A stretch of 64,000 nt of DNA, from positions 124,001-188,000 of the forward strand of contig JAPKMP010000003.1 in NCBI GenBank assembly GCA_026645935.1, given 5' to 3'. Of this stretch, positions 54,993 to 62,699 are shown piece by piece. Under the pieces are notes generated by a model. That model saw only the letters and a program-made list of their open reading frames with translations, was not told the origin of the DNA and ran no database searches. This stretch comes from Candidatus Villigracilaceae bacterium (GTDB taxonomy: Bacteria; Chloroflexota; Anaerolineae; Anaerolineales; Villigracilaceae). The stretch's first letter is position 1. Every line of letters begins with the position of its first letter. The position numbers and the translations under genes were made by a program.

Positions 54993-57107
54993 ATGAAGCG
55001 TTCGTCAATCGATTTTGGAAAATGGGTCGCGATCACGGCTTCCGCATGGATTCTCGTCGGCGCATGTATCGAGTTCCATGATGTGGCATGGGGAACGGGC
55101 AAAGCGATCGGGGAGTTTTCACACCGGTGGTTTATCCTCTTCGCGTTTTTTGTTTTGTTTTGCCTCATTCTTTATGCAAGTTCCGGTATTGCTGTTCTCG
55201 ACCGCGGACGAATGTTTCCCGCGTTTCAAAAGCTGGTTTCATTCAGGAAAGGTCTGTCCTTCTTCCGGTGGCTTATCGTTGTAGTTGCTCTTCTCCTTCC
55301 GCCATGGTTTCTCCAGCGGACAATGTGGGGCATTGTCTTCGACGGAATTTATTTCCGTCTTCTATTGTGGACAGTATCGATCGTTCTGATTTCGTTTTTC
55401 ATCACGCGCGGCGACTCTTTGATCGATTGGAAGCCGCTCCTTGCATCCCTCATCCTTGCATCGAGCGCATTCACGATCGCCGTTTCCCTGCAAAATGTAA
55501 CGGATTATCCGTTCTCGCTGGGTTGGTCCGAAGGCAATCGCATATGGGATTACTCCATGCGTTTTGGGCGCGACCGTTATGGCATTGCTGATAATCAGGA
55601 TATTTATGTTTTGCTTGATTCGGGGCGCATGTTGGTGGGTGGTCTTCCATTCATAATACCCAATGTCACCATTGAGACCGTCCGCATGTGGATTGGTCTT
55701 ACGCTTATCCTCCCGTATTTTTTGGTCGGGCTTGCCGCCTATATTGTTGCCGATAAAAACACCCGCATCTGGGTGTTGATGACTCTGTGGGTCTTTCTTT
55801 TCTTACGGCAGGGTCCCATTCATTCGCCGCTTGTGCTCGCCGCAGCATTCACGATCTTTCTCTGGCGTAAACCATTGTGGATCGCAATCCCCTTGATCAT
55901 TTATGTGGGATATTTCGCCCAGTCGAGTCGATTCACCTGGTTGTTCGCTCCCGGTTTATGGATCGGGATGCTGGAACTGGCAGGCGCCTCCTTGCGTGAC
56001 GGGAGGCTGGATCGGTCCCATTGGGTTCGGGCTATTTCCCTGGGCTTGTGCGGCGCCTTCGGCGGATACATCCTGCCGAAACTGATTCCCCTCCTCCATA
56101 TCGAACTGACCACCACCGCCGATGTGACTGAACAGATCACCAGCACGGGTGTTACTTCCGAGTTTGTGGCGTACGCCGTCACCGACCAACCATTGTTGTG
56201 GTACCGCCTGCTTCCCAACCCCACCTATGGGACGGGGATATTGCTCGGTTTGCTTATCGCTGTCCTGCCAGTAACAATTATCCTGACATGGCTTTCGACG
56301 TCGAAAAAATGGCGGCTGAACATCTGGCAGAAACTTGCCATTGCCGGTCCTTTGCTTGCCTTTCTCATCGTCGGGCTGGTCGCCAGCACCAAGATCGGCG
56401 GAGGCGGCGACCTGCACAACATGGACATGTTCCTGATCGGCATGGCGTTCACTGTCTTCATTGCCTGGGTCAACGGCGGCAAAGATGCGGTGATGATGAA
56501 TGAAATGCCAGGCTGGGTGCGGTTTGTCCTTGTCGCCGCCCTGGTCCTGCCCGCTGTCACTCCAGTCCGACAGTTACGTTCCTACGATTACGGTGACGAG
56601 ATCAGTACGCTGCTGGTGTTGACCGACAAAACCGCCGTGGAAGCCAAATCGTTCGATATGCTGCCGGATAGCGCAACCGTCGCTGCCGCCCTGACGGAAA
56701 TCCGGGAGGCTGTGAATGAGTATCAAGCGAAAGGTGATGTGCTTTTCATGGATCAGCGCCAGCTGCTGACGTTCGGTTATATCCATGAAACGAAGTTCAT
56801 TCCCGAATACGAGAAAAAGGTTTTGATGAACGAGGCGCTCAGCACGAATTACGAATACTATTCGTCATTCTACAGAGATATTACCAGCCAGCGTTTCTCG
56901 CTCATTATCACCGAGCCGCTGCGCACCCCCGTCAAGGACAGTTCGTTCGAATTCGGTGAGGAGAATAATGCCTGGGTCAATTGGGTATCGATCCCCGTGC
57001 TTTGTTATTATCAGGAAATCCAGACGTACAAAGAGGTCAACGTGATGCTGCTCGTCCCCAAACCTGTGCCGGATGAATGTTCGCAATACATCCCGCCGAA
57101 GAATTGA
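54993..57107 (+). CDS. Large membrane protein with extracytoplasmic C-terminal domain, paralogue of 7523
   Basis: A 704-residue protein with about 12-14 hydrophobic segments and a soluble tail of about 140 residues. It shares with the 7523 protein the (M/L)G(W/Y)SE motif, the KIGGGGDLHNMD motif (about 466-477) and the tail motifs RQLLTFGY, FIPEYEKK, FYRDITSQRFSLI and VLCYY. AAGG precedes the ATG at 54993. No named family recognised; the layout resembles GT-C transferases or O-antigen ligases. Each copy lies near one end of the glycan locus. The stop is followed at once by a palindromic repeat. Confidence 0.75.
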   Translation: MKRSSIDFGKWVAITASAWILVGACIEFHDVAWGTGKAIGEFSHRWFILFAFFVLFCLILYASSGIAVLDRGRMFPAFQKLVSFRKGLSFFRWLIVVVALLLPPWFLQRTMWGIVFDGIYFRLLLWTVSIVLISFFITRGDSLIDWKPLLASLILASSAFTIAVSLQNVTDYPFSLGWSEGNRIWDYSMRFGRDRYGIADNQDIYVLLDSGRMLVGGLPFIIPNVTIETVRMWIGLTLILPYFLVGLAAYIVADKNTRIWVLMTLWVFLFLRQGPIHSPLVLAAAFTIFLWRKPLWIAIPLIIYVGYFAQSSRFTWLFAPGLWIGMLELAGASLRDGRLDRSHWVRAISLGLCGAFGGYILPKLIPLLHIELTTTADVTEQITSTGVTSEFVAYAVTDQPLLWYRLLPNPTYGTGILLGLLIAVLPVTIILTWLSTSKKWRLNIWQKLAIAGPLLAFLIVGLVASTKIGGGGDLHNMDMFLIGMAFTVFIAWVNGGKDAVMMNEMPGWVRFVLVAALVLPAVTPVRQLRSYDYGDEISTLLVLTDKTAVEAKSFDMLPDSATVAAALTEIREAVNEYQAKGDVLFMDQRQLLTFGYIHETKFIPEYEKKVLMNEALSTNYEYYSSFYRDITSQRFSLIITEPLRTPVKDSSFEFGEENNAWVNWVSIPVLCYYQEIQTYKEVNVMLLVPKPVPDECSQYIPPKN

Positions 57108-57108
57108 A

Positions 57109-57179
57109 TGTCATTCTGAGCGAAGCGAAGAATCCCTGCACCAATCTTAGAGACCCTTCGCCTCCGGCTCAGGGTGACA
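57109..57179. repeat. Palindromic repeat, GTCATT type
   Basis: TGTCATTCTGAG at the left is mirrored by CTCAGGGTGACA at the right, with CGAAG/CTTCG inside. It begins one base after the TGA of the upstream CDS and ends 15 bases before the next ATG. Same style as the copies at 1757, 52653 and 61177. Confidence 0.8.
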
Positions 57180-57194
57180 TGATGACCGATATTC

Positions 57195-58010
57195 ATGAAC
57201 ATCCGCTACCTTCTCCTTCGACTCATCCGCCACTTCATGCCGGAGGGACTCGCGCGTTTCCTCCTCAAACAACGCTGGATCATCAAACCCGGCTTGGAAT
57301 CCACCGACCCGTTTGCGGCTTCGCAAAGATATGTCGAGGCACTTTCTGCGCAGGGAGTGGATATCAAAGGCAAACGAGTTCTTGTCTTCGGCTACGGCGG
57401 CCGGTTTGCCGTCGGCGTGGACCTGCTCAAGCGCGGAGCGGCTCACATTGTTTTGTGCGACCATTTTGTTCTGTTGGATAATGAACGAAATCGCGAACTA
57501 CTGTCGGGGTATGGAAGTTTCCTGAAAGTGGAACAGGATGAGGTCCATCCGCGAGGCGAACTTATCACCTTGCTGCATGGCGATATCCGCGAAGAATCCA
57601 TTCAGGAGCAGATTTCGAAGGTGGATATTATCCTCAGCACTTCGGTCTTTGAGCATTTGGACGATGTGCCCGGCATCACGAAGGCGCTGGCAACGTTGAC
57701 AACGCCTCAGGGAATCCATTTACATTTTGTGGACCTGCGCGATCATTTCTTCAAGTATCCGTTCGAGATGTTGAAATTTTCGGAAAGTGTTTGGAAATAT
57801 TTCCTGAACCCCACCAGCAATTTGAATCGCTATCGTCTGAAAGATTACAAACGCGTTTTCCAAATGAATTTTTCAAAGACAGATTTCACTGTGCTGGAAA
57901 GACTCGCGGATGAATTCCTCAAAGCAAAGGAAAGGGTCCGCCCGGAATTCAAGACCGGGGATGATGAAGCTGATGCAGTCACACTGATCCTTGTGACCGC
58001 GCGCAGGTAA
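57195..58010 (+). CDS. Class I SAM-dependent methyltransferase
   Basis: A 271-residue protein. VLVFGYGGRFAVGVDLLKRG (about 63-82) is a motif I variant, then CDHFVLLDN, and STSVFEHLDDVPGITKAL in the post-II region, with HLHFVDLRDHFF after it. The N-terminal 30 residues are basic and hydrophobic. Sits between a membrane protein gene and a GT-C gene, so it may methylate a sugar added late. Substrate unknown. Confidence 0.78.
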   Translation: MNIRYLLLRLIRHFMPEGLARFLLKQRWIIKPGLESTDPFAASQRYVEALSAQGVDIKGKRVLVFGYGGRFAVGVDLLKRGAAHIVLCDHFVLLDNERNRELLSGYGSFLKVEQDEVHPRGELITLLHGDIREESIQEQISKVDIILSTSVFEHLDDVPGITKALATLTTPQGIHLHFVDLRDHFFKYPFEMLKFSESVWKYFLNPTSNLNRYRLKDYKRVFQMNFSKTDFTVLERLADEFLKAKERVRPEFKTGDDEADAVTLILVTARR

Positions 58011-58025
58011 AGCATGGAGAGATCA

Positions 58026-59669
58026 ATGCTTAAGAAATTAAGTCTGCTTTTCTCACGACGCGAATTTTTATTGCCGTTGTTTTTATTTTCCCTGTTCCTG
58101 GCTGCCTCCCTGCCGGGAATCAGCTGGGGCGCGCCTGCATTGTGGAATCCTGATGAACTGGTCTGGCGCGTGGATATGGCGCTCAATGGGGCGATGCAGT
58201 TCGACGTGACCGAACCGGATTACAACTATCCATCCCTGCCCAAGTATGTGATGTACGCCATCGGCTCGATCACCTATGGCTTGGGGCGCTCGTCCTACGC
58301 GTTCATCGTGGCGGCGCGTTGCTTCTCGGCTTTTCTCGGCGCGATTGCGGGCGTATTGATCTATTATCTTGTGCGAAAAATCGGCGCGCGAAAGCGCATT
58401 GCCTTTCTCGCCGGTCTCCTCTACATCGCCAGCGGGGCGGCAGCGGAAAATGGTCGGTTCGCCCATAACGATATGTATTTGCTGGTGTTCACGATCCTCT
58501 CGGCGTTCTTTGTCGTTCAATATCAAAAAACGCTTTCCCTCCGCTGGTTGTATCTCTCTTTCTTGATGGTCGGTCTGGCGGCGTCATGCAAATACACGGG
58601 GGGGAGTCTGATCATCCTGCCGGTCATCGTTTATCTTGCCGCAAATTGGAAGAGCATCAAGACCCAATGGCTCTCCATCATTGGCAAACTGATTGCAGGC
58701 GGGGCTATATCCTATTTAGGATACGGGCTTGGAACACCAAGAGCCTTTCTTTCGCCGGTGGATTATTTTTCGAGCGTCTTTCCCGCCCTAAGAAATCTTA
58801 CAAATTACGGCTTCAACACGGGAACGCCGCCTGGGTTGATCGGTCAATGGCCCGTCCTCAAAGAAACGGTCGGCATTTTCTGTTATTACATTTTCCTCGC
58901 AGGCATCCTTTGGTTTGTGCTACGCTGGCTTCTTTGGATATTTGGAAGAACCACATTCGCAAATGGATCGGGGTCAACCATCGGCGCATTTTTACTTATC
59001 CTGTTCATCTTCGACCTGCCCTTCATGATCTCGATCAACTACATCGGAAGGTATTTCATCCCTTTCATTCCCTTCATGTCGATCCTGAGCGCGATGATGA
59101 TCGAAGAGATTCTGCGCCTCGCCCCGGACCGGAAGCTGGTCGCCATCCATCCGGTGTTGATCACGCTGTTGGTTCTTGGCCTCGGCTATTCCGCCCTGCG
59201 CATTGTGAGCATCGCCCTGCTGTTCCTGAACGACTCCCGCATCCCCGCCACGGAATATATCGCTTCGATTCGCGGCTATCAAAAAAGCATCGAATACACG
59301 CTTTACCCCCCGATGTTCGAGAAGCGCAGGTTCGAACGCGCGCATAACTATCCGATCTATTTCATCGAATGGGAAGGGGACGAAGTACCAACCGGCGGGC
59401 GGTTCGAGTATAACCAGGCAGAAAAGGGTTTGCTCGAACGCGACACGGATTATTTCGTGATCGACAGTTTCACTTATGGGCGTTTCTACTCCGACACGAT
59501 CTGCGCCACCACGCCCGGGGAGTGCGACTTCTTCAAGCGTTTAATCGCCGGTGAAGTGGAGTCATTCCGCCTGCTGAGGGAATTCACCTATCGACTGCCG
59601 CCCTATCTGCCGCAGGTATCGCTCACCGCTGTCAACCCGGATATTTTGATCTTTGAACGGGTTAGATAA
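58026..59669 (+). CDS. GT-C (GT39/PMT-like) membrane glycosyltransferase
   Basis: A 547-residue protein with about 10-12 hydrophobic segments. The first loop has ALWNPDELVWRVDMALNG, with the D-E pair where GT39 enzymes have the catalytic acid, followed by YNYPSLPKYVMYAIG. The rest fits the phospholipid-linked mannosyltransferase-like family. GGAG with 6-base spacing selects the ATG at 58026 over that at 58014. Acceptor may be the exported glycan or a protein. Distinct from the paralogue pair at 7523 and 54993. Confidence 0.8.
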   Translation: MLKKLSLLFSRREFLLPLFLFSLFLAASLPGISWGAPALWNPDELVWRVDMALNGAMQFDVTEPDYNYPSLPKYVMYAIGSITYGLGRSSYAFIVAARCFSAFLGAIAGVLIYYLVRKIGARKRIAFLAGLLYIASGAAAENGRFAHNDMYLLVFTILSAFFVVQYQKTLSLRWLYLSFLMVGLAASCKYTGGSLIILPVIVYLAANWKSIKTQWLSIIGKLIAGGAISYLGYGLGTPRAFLSPVDYFSSVFPALRNLTNYGFNTGTPPGLIGQWPVLKETVGIFCYYIFLAGILWFVLRWLLWIFGRTTFANGSGSTIGAFLLILFIFDLPFMISINYIGRYFIPFIPFMSILSAMMIEEILRLAPDRKLVAIHPVLITLLVLGLGYSALRIVSIALLFLNDSRIPATEYIASIRGYQKSIEYTLYPPMFEKRRFERAHNYPIYFIEWEGDEVPTGGRFEYNQAEKGLLERDTDYFVIDSFTYGRFYSDTICATTPGECDFFKRLIAGEVESFRLLREFTYRLPPYLPQVSLTAVNPDILIFERVR

Positions 59670-59678
59670 CAGCGCGCA

Positions 59679-59700
59679 ATCGGCGTTCTTTAACGCCGAT
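59679..59700. repeat. Hairpin repeat, copy 2 of the TCGGCGTT type
   Basis: ATCGGCGTT-CTTT-AACGCCGAT is a perfect 9-bp stem, 10 bases after the preceding stop, with CCTATAGG a few bases on. It matches the first hairpin at 7476. It lies between convergent genes and could stop transcription from both sides, though there is no T run. The rest of the 93-base gap holds nothing else. Confidence 0.7.
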
Positions 59701-59762
59701 GAGAGAACACGCCCTATAGGCATTAGCCTGTCCTGAACCGACGATCCAGGAAGAATGTCAGG

Positions 59763-60506
59763 CTACGCCTTCTTCTCCAACACAACCATTAATCGCGTGG
59801 CGAACAACGCCGGGAAGGGTTGAAGCGACTTTTCGATCCATTTGATCAGGGGATACACCACCGTCGGGTAGAGTTGTGGTCCCGAGTACCCGCCGGATGC
59901 GGCGTAGGCGAGAGCCGGAATCTGTTTCACTTCAACAATATTCCAACCATCCAAACGATCTGTAAATCGTCTCCGGATGAATATGCGTGTGGCATTGCCC
60001 TGTGCCGCGTAATAATCCGGATCGTCCCCGTGCCAGCCATCGGGGGCGAACCAAGTGATTTCCCTGTTCCAAGCAATCGGTTCGACGTGGAAAATCCCAT
60101 AAACGAGCCTGCCAAGCAAACCCATCCCGGGTTCCATGATGATCACCCTCCCGCCCGGAACAAGAACGCGGAGGAATTCGGTCAGCGCGGTGCCGGGATA
60201 ACGCAAATGATGAAATACATCCGTCATGAGCAGGTTGGAGATTGAATTATCGGTAAAACTCAGGCGGTAGGCGTTTTCGATCTGGTCGATCCAGGGATAG
60301 GGGAAAAGGTCGGTACGGATGCATTCCGGGATGATTTCATGAATGCTTCCCATCCCTGATCCAAGTTCCACCGTCTTCCCTGCAGCGGCGCTAAGGTATC
60401 CGCTCATTTCACGATAAAGCTCCATATAGACCATATGCAACAATGGTTTGCGTTTCCATAAGTTATGATTCTTTTCGATCAGTTCGTTGTGAAGCTCGAT
60501 GCCCAT
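59763..60506 (-). CDS. Class I SAM-dependent methyltransferase
   Basis: A 247-residue Methyltransf_11-type enzyme: VELGSGMGSIHEI (about 46-58), RTDLFPYPWID at strand 2, MTDVFHHLRYPGTALTEFLRVL and PGGRVIIMEPGMG (about 118-130). Ends 3 bases after... read on the minus strand it starts 3 bases downstream of the stop of the methyltransferase gene at 60510. It ends near the 93-base gap with hairpin. Substrate unknown; position suggests glycan or lipid-carrier decoration. Confidence 0.8.
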   Translation of the reverse strand: MGIELHNELIEKNHNLWKRKPLLHMVYMELYREMSGYLSAAAGKTVELGSGMGSIHEIIPECIRTDLFPYPWIDQIENAYRLSFTDNSISNLLMTDVFHHLRYPGTALTEFLRVLVPGGRVIIMEPGMGLLGRLVYGIFHVEPIAWNREITWFAPDGWHGDDPDYYAAQGNATRIFIRRRFTDRLDGWNIVEVKQIPALAYAASGGYSGPQLYPTVVYPLIKWIEKSLQPFPALFATRLMVVLEKKA

Positions 60507-60509
60507 GAA

Positions 60510-61157
60510 CTATGCCGGTTTGATGAAGTTACCGATTTCGTAAACATCCCCGAAAAACGAGGGGATGGACTTCATCGCCTTGACGGAAATCTTCCGGAGC
60601 GTTGTTTCCGCAGCATGCTCCACGTCCCTTTCAGTGGAGAAATGATGCTGGCGGATATCGTATCCCAACAGGCGGAACATGAAGACCATAAAAGGACGCT
60701 CCACTGGCACGCCGTATACGACCTGTCCGCCCGGTTTGAGGACGCGATGTATTTCTTTGAACGCCTGCTGGAGTTCGTCCGGTTTCAGGTGTTCAAGGAT
60801 ACTGATCAAAAGGACGGTATCGAACTGACCATCCTCATAAGGCATTTCCAACACATTCCCATTACAGAGGTCCGGGAATATACCATGAGGGGCAAAAACC
60901 CCTTTTACGACATCCACGTCGCAGGTCAGGTCGAGCCCATGAATCTGTTTATACATGTTGTTAAGGTTAAGAAAAGTCAGACCACTGCCGAATCCGACCT
61001 CAAGGATGCTGTCCCCGCCTTTGCATTGCTCGATGCATAACTCCACGCGGCGGCGATACATCGCGCCGAAGACGGGCAGGTAATAAAAAATCACAGAGTA
61101 GATTTTCTCGACGCCCTTGTATTCCTTGTATGGCAATAAACGAAGTTTTGTTTCCAT
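60510..61157 (-). CDS. Class I SAM-dependent methyltransferase
   Basis: A 215-residue enzyme: LEVGFGSGLTFLNL (about 52-65), GLDLTCDVDVVK at strand 2, FDTVLLISILEHLKPDEL (about 113-130) and LKPGGQVVYGVP. The start is ATG at 61157 with AGGA 5 bases upstream, not the in-frame TTG at 61172. It is followed after 3 bases by another methyltransferase gene. Both could act on the same chain. Confidence 0.82.
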   Translation of the reverse strand: METKLRLLPYKEYKGVEKIYSVIFYYLPVFGAMYRRRVELCIEQCKGGDSILEVGFGSGLTFLNLNNMYKQIHGLDLTCDVDVVKGVFAPHGIFPDLCNGNVLEMPYEDGQFDTVLLISILEHLKPDELQQAFKEIHRVLKPGGQVVYGVPVERPFMVFMFRLLGYDIRQHHFSTERDVEHAAETTLRKISVKAMKSIPSFFGDVYEIGNFIKPA

Positions 61158-61176
61158 GGATTCCTGGTTCAAGAAT

Positions 61177-61243
61177 TGTCACCCTGCGCAAAGCGAAGGG
61201 TCTCTGCGATACTGAGTGGCGCAAGGCACCCCTCAGCATGACA
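61177..61243. repeat. Palindromic repeat, GTCA type
   Basis: TGTCACCCTG at the left and CAGCATGACA at the right frame a degenerate inverted repeat; CGAAGGGTCTC and the CACCCCTCAG region pair in part. It abuts (1 base) the stop of the minus-strand fusion gene at 61245. Same style as at 57109. Confidence 0.7.
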
Positions 61244-61244
61244 T

Positions 61245-62681
61245 TTAGACAAATTTGATTCTCCGGGCTGCGAAGGAGACCATCCTCAGCAAGAGGACGC
61301 CGTGCTTCCAGCGGGAGATGTTGGTCGTGCCGTAGGTCCGCTCGCGGTAACGGATGGGCAGGTCGACGATCTTCAGGTTGAGCTTTGCTGCGCCGAAGAT
61401 CAGGTCGAAGTCGCCAAAGGGGTCGAAATCGCCGAAATAGGAACGGTTGGCGGCGATATCCTCGTAATCTTTCCTCCACATGACCTTGGTGCCGCAGAGC
61501 GTATCCTTGATGGACTGTCCCAATAACCACGAAAACGCCACGCTGAAGAACTTGTTGCCGATGAAGTTCAAGGTGCGCATCGCCTCCTTTTCCATCGGGT
61601 AGACAAGCCTCACCCCATTGATGAACTCTCCCTTCCGCGAGACAATGGCCTCGTAAAAGCGCGGAAGGTCTTCGGGAGGAACGGTCAGGTCGGCGTCGAG
61701 GATCATTAGAATGTCGCCGGAGGCTTTTTCGAAGCCGAGACGAATCGCATCGGCTTTGCCAATGCCCGTTTGTCGGAAGAGCAGGTTCGAGGTCCGGGGG
61801 TGAAGCGGCATTTCCTTCTCGATGGTCTCGTAGGTCTTATCGCGCGAGTGTCCTTCGACGAAGATCAGTTCGGTCTTCGAACCCATTACAGGCATGCGCT
61901 CGAAAATGCTTTTGATATTGCCCTCTTCATTGCGTGCCGCAACGACGACCGAAACGCTTGGATTTGTTATTACCGGCTGTGGCGCCGGGCGTGCGATCAC
62001 AAAATTGGAAAGGGCAAATTCGCGAAAGGGCCAGAGGCGCACAAGATAACGATTGGCAAATCCGCCGAACGGCAGGGGCCAGAGGATCTCGTTCGAATTG
62101 CGGATCGTCTCGAAGCCCGCCAGGTTCAAAAGGTTAGTCACATCGGGAACGGTCAGCCAATTTTGGCTCAGAATGGGCGTTGCAAGGTTCAGGTTTTGCG
62201 CGATGGCAAGCGGAAGCTGCCAGAGATGGCTGTAAAAATTCAAGATCAGCCGTGTGTGTGGAACGCAAAATTTACGGATCTGTTCGAGCGCGCGCTGGAC
62301 ATCCCACAGATCGTTGATGGCGTCGGAAAAGATGATGATATCGAATTCGCCTTCGAGGTCTGAAAGATCGTGGGCGTCGAGTTGATGGAACTCGAGATGC
62401 GGGTGGCGTTCCTTTGCCCGCGAAATGGCTTCGGCGGAAAAATCCACGCCGACGCCGCGCGATGGCTCGAGGCTTGCGACCAGATCGCCAAGCCCGCATC
62501 CGACCTCCAGGATGCGCTGTTTGGGACTGACAAGAAACTTGTAACATTCAGCAAGGCGCTTGTGATACCAGCCGCCCATGCCTTTCCAGGCATCGCGTTT
62601 GACGGCGTTCCTGTCCCATTGCATCATGCGCGTCCGCTGATATTCGTTCCCGGCTTCGTCGAACAAGGATTTGGAATTCAT
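61245..62681 (-). CDS. Fusion: SAM methyltransferase + GT2 glycosyltransferase
   Basis: A 478-residue two-domain protein. Residues about 45-200 are a class I methyltransferase: ILEVGCGLGDLVASL (57-71), GVDFSAEAI, FSDAINDLWDVQRAL. Residues about 240-478 are a GT2 domain of the DPM1/GtrB style: VSVVVAARNEEGNI (243-256), FVEGHSRDKT, and the metal-binding ILDADL (327-332). The joint is at about 230-240, rich in Pro. This could add and methylate a sugar in one step, or make a polyprenyl-phosphate sugar. Unlike the GT2 at 5632 it has no long C-terminal membrane segments. The repeat at 61177 begins right after its stop. Confidence 0.87.
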   Translation of the reverse strand: MNSKSLFDEAGNEYQRTRMMQWDRNAVKRDAWKGMGGWYHKRLAECYKFLVSPKQRILEVGCGLGDLVASLEPSRGVGVDFSAEAISRAKERHPHLEFHQLDAHDLSDLEGEFDIIIFSDAINDLWDVQRALEQIRKFCVPHTRLILNFYSHLWQLPLAIAQNLNLATPILSQNWLTVPDVTNLLNLAGFETIRNSNEILWPLPFGGFANRYLVRLWPFREFALSNFVIARPAPQPVITNPSVSVVVAARNEEGNIKSIFERMPVMGSKTELIFVEGHSRDKTYETIEKEMPLHPRTSNLLFRQTGIGKADAIRLGFEKASGDILMILDADLTVPPEDLPRFYEAIVSRKGEFINGVRLVYPMEKEAMRTLNFIGNKFFSVAFSWLLGQSIKDTLCGTKVMWRKDYEDIAANRSYFGDFDPFGDFDLIFGAAKLNLKIVDLPIRYRERTYGTTNISRWKHGVLLLRMVSFAARRIKFV

Positions 62682-62699
62682 AGCGGCGGTGATTTTACC

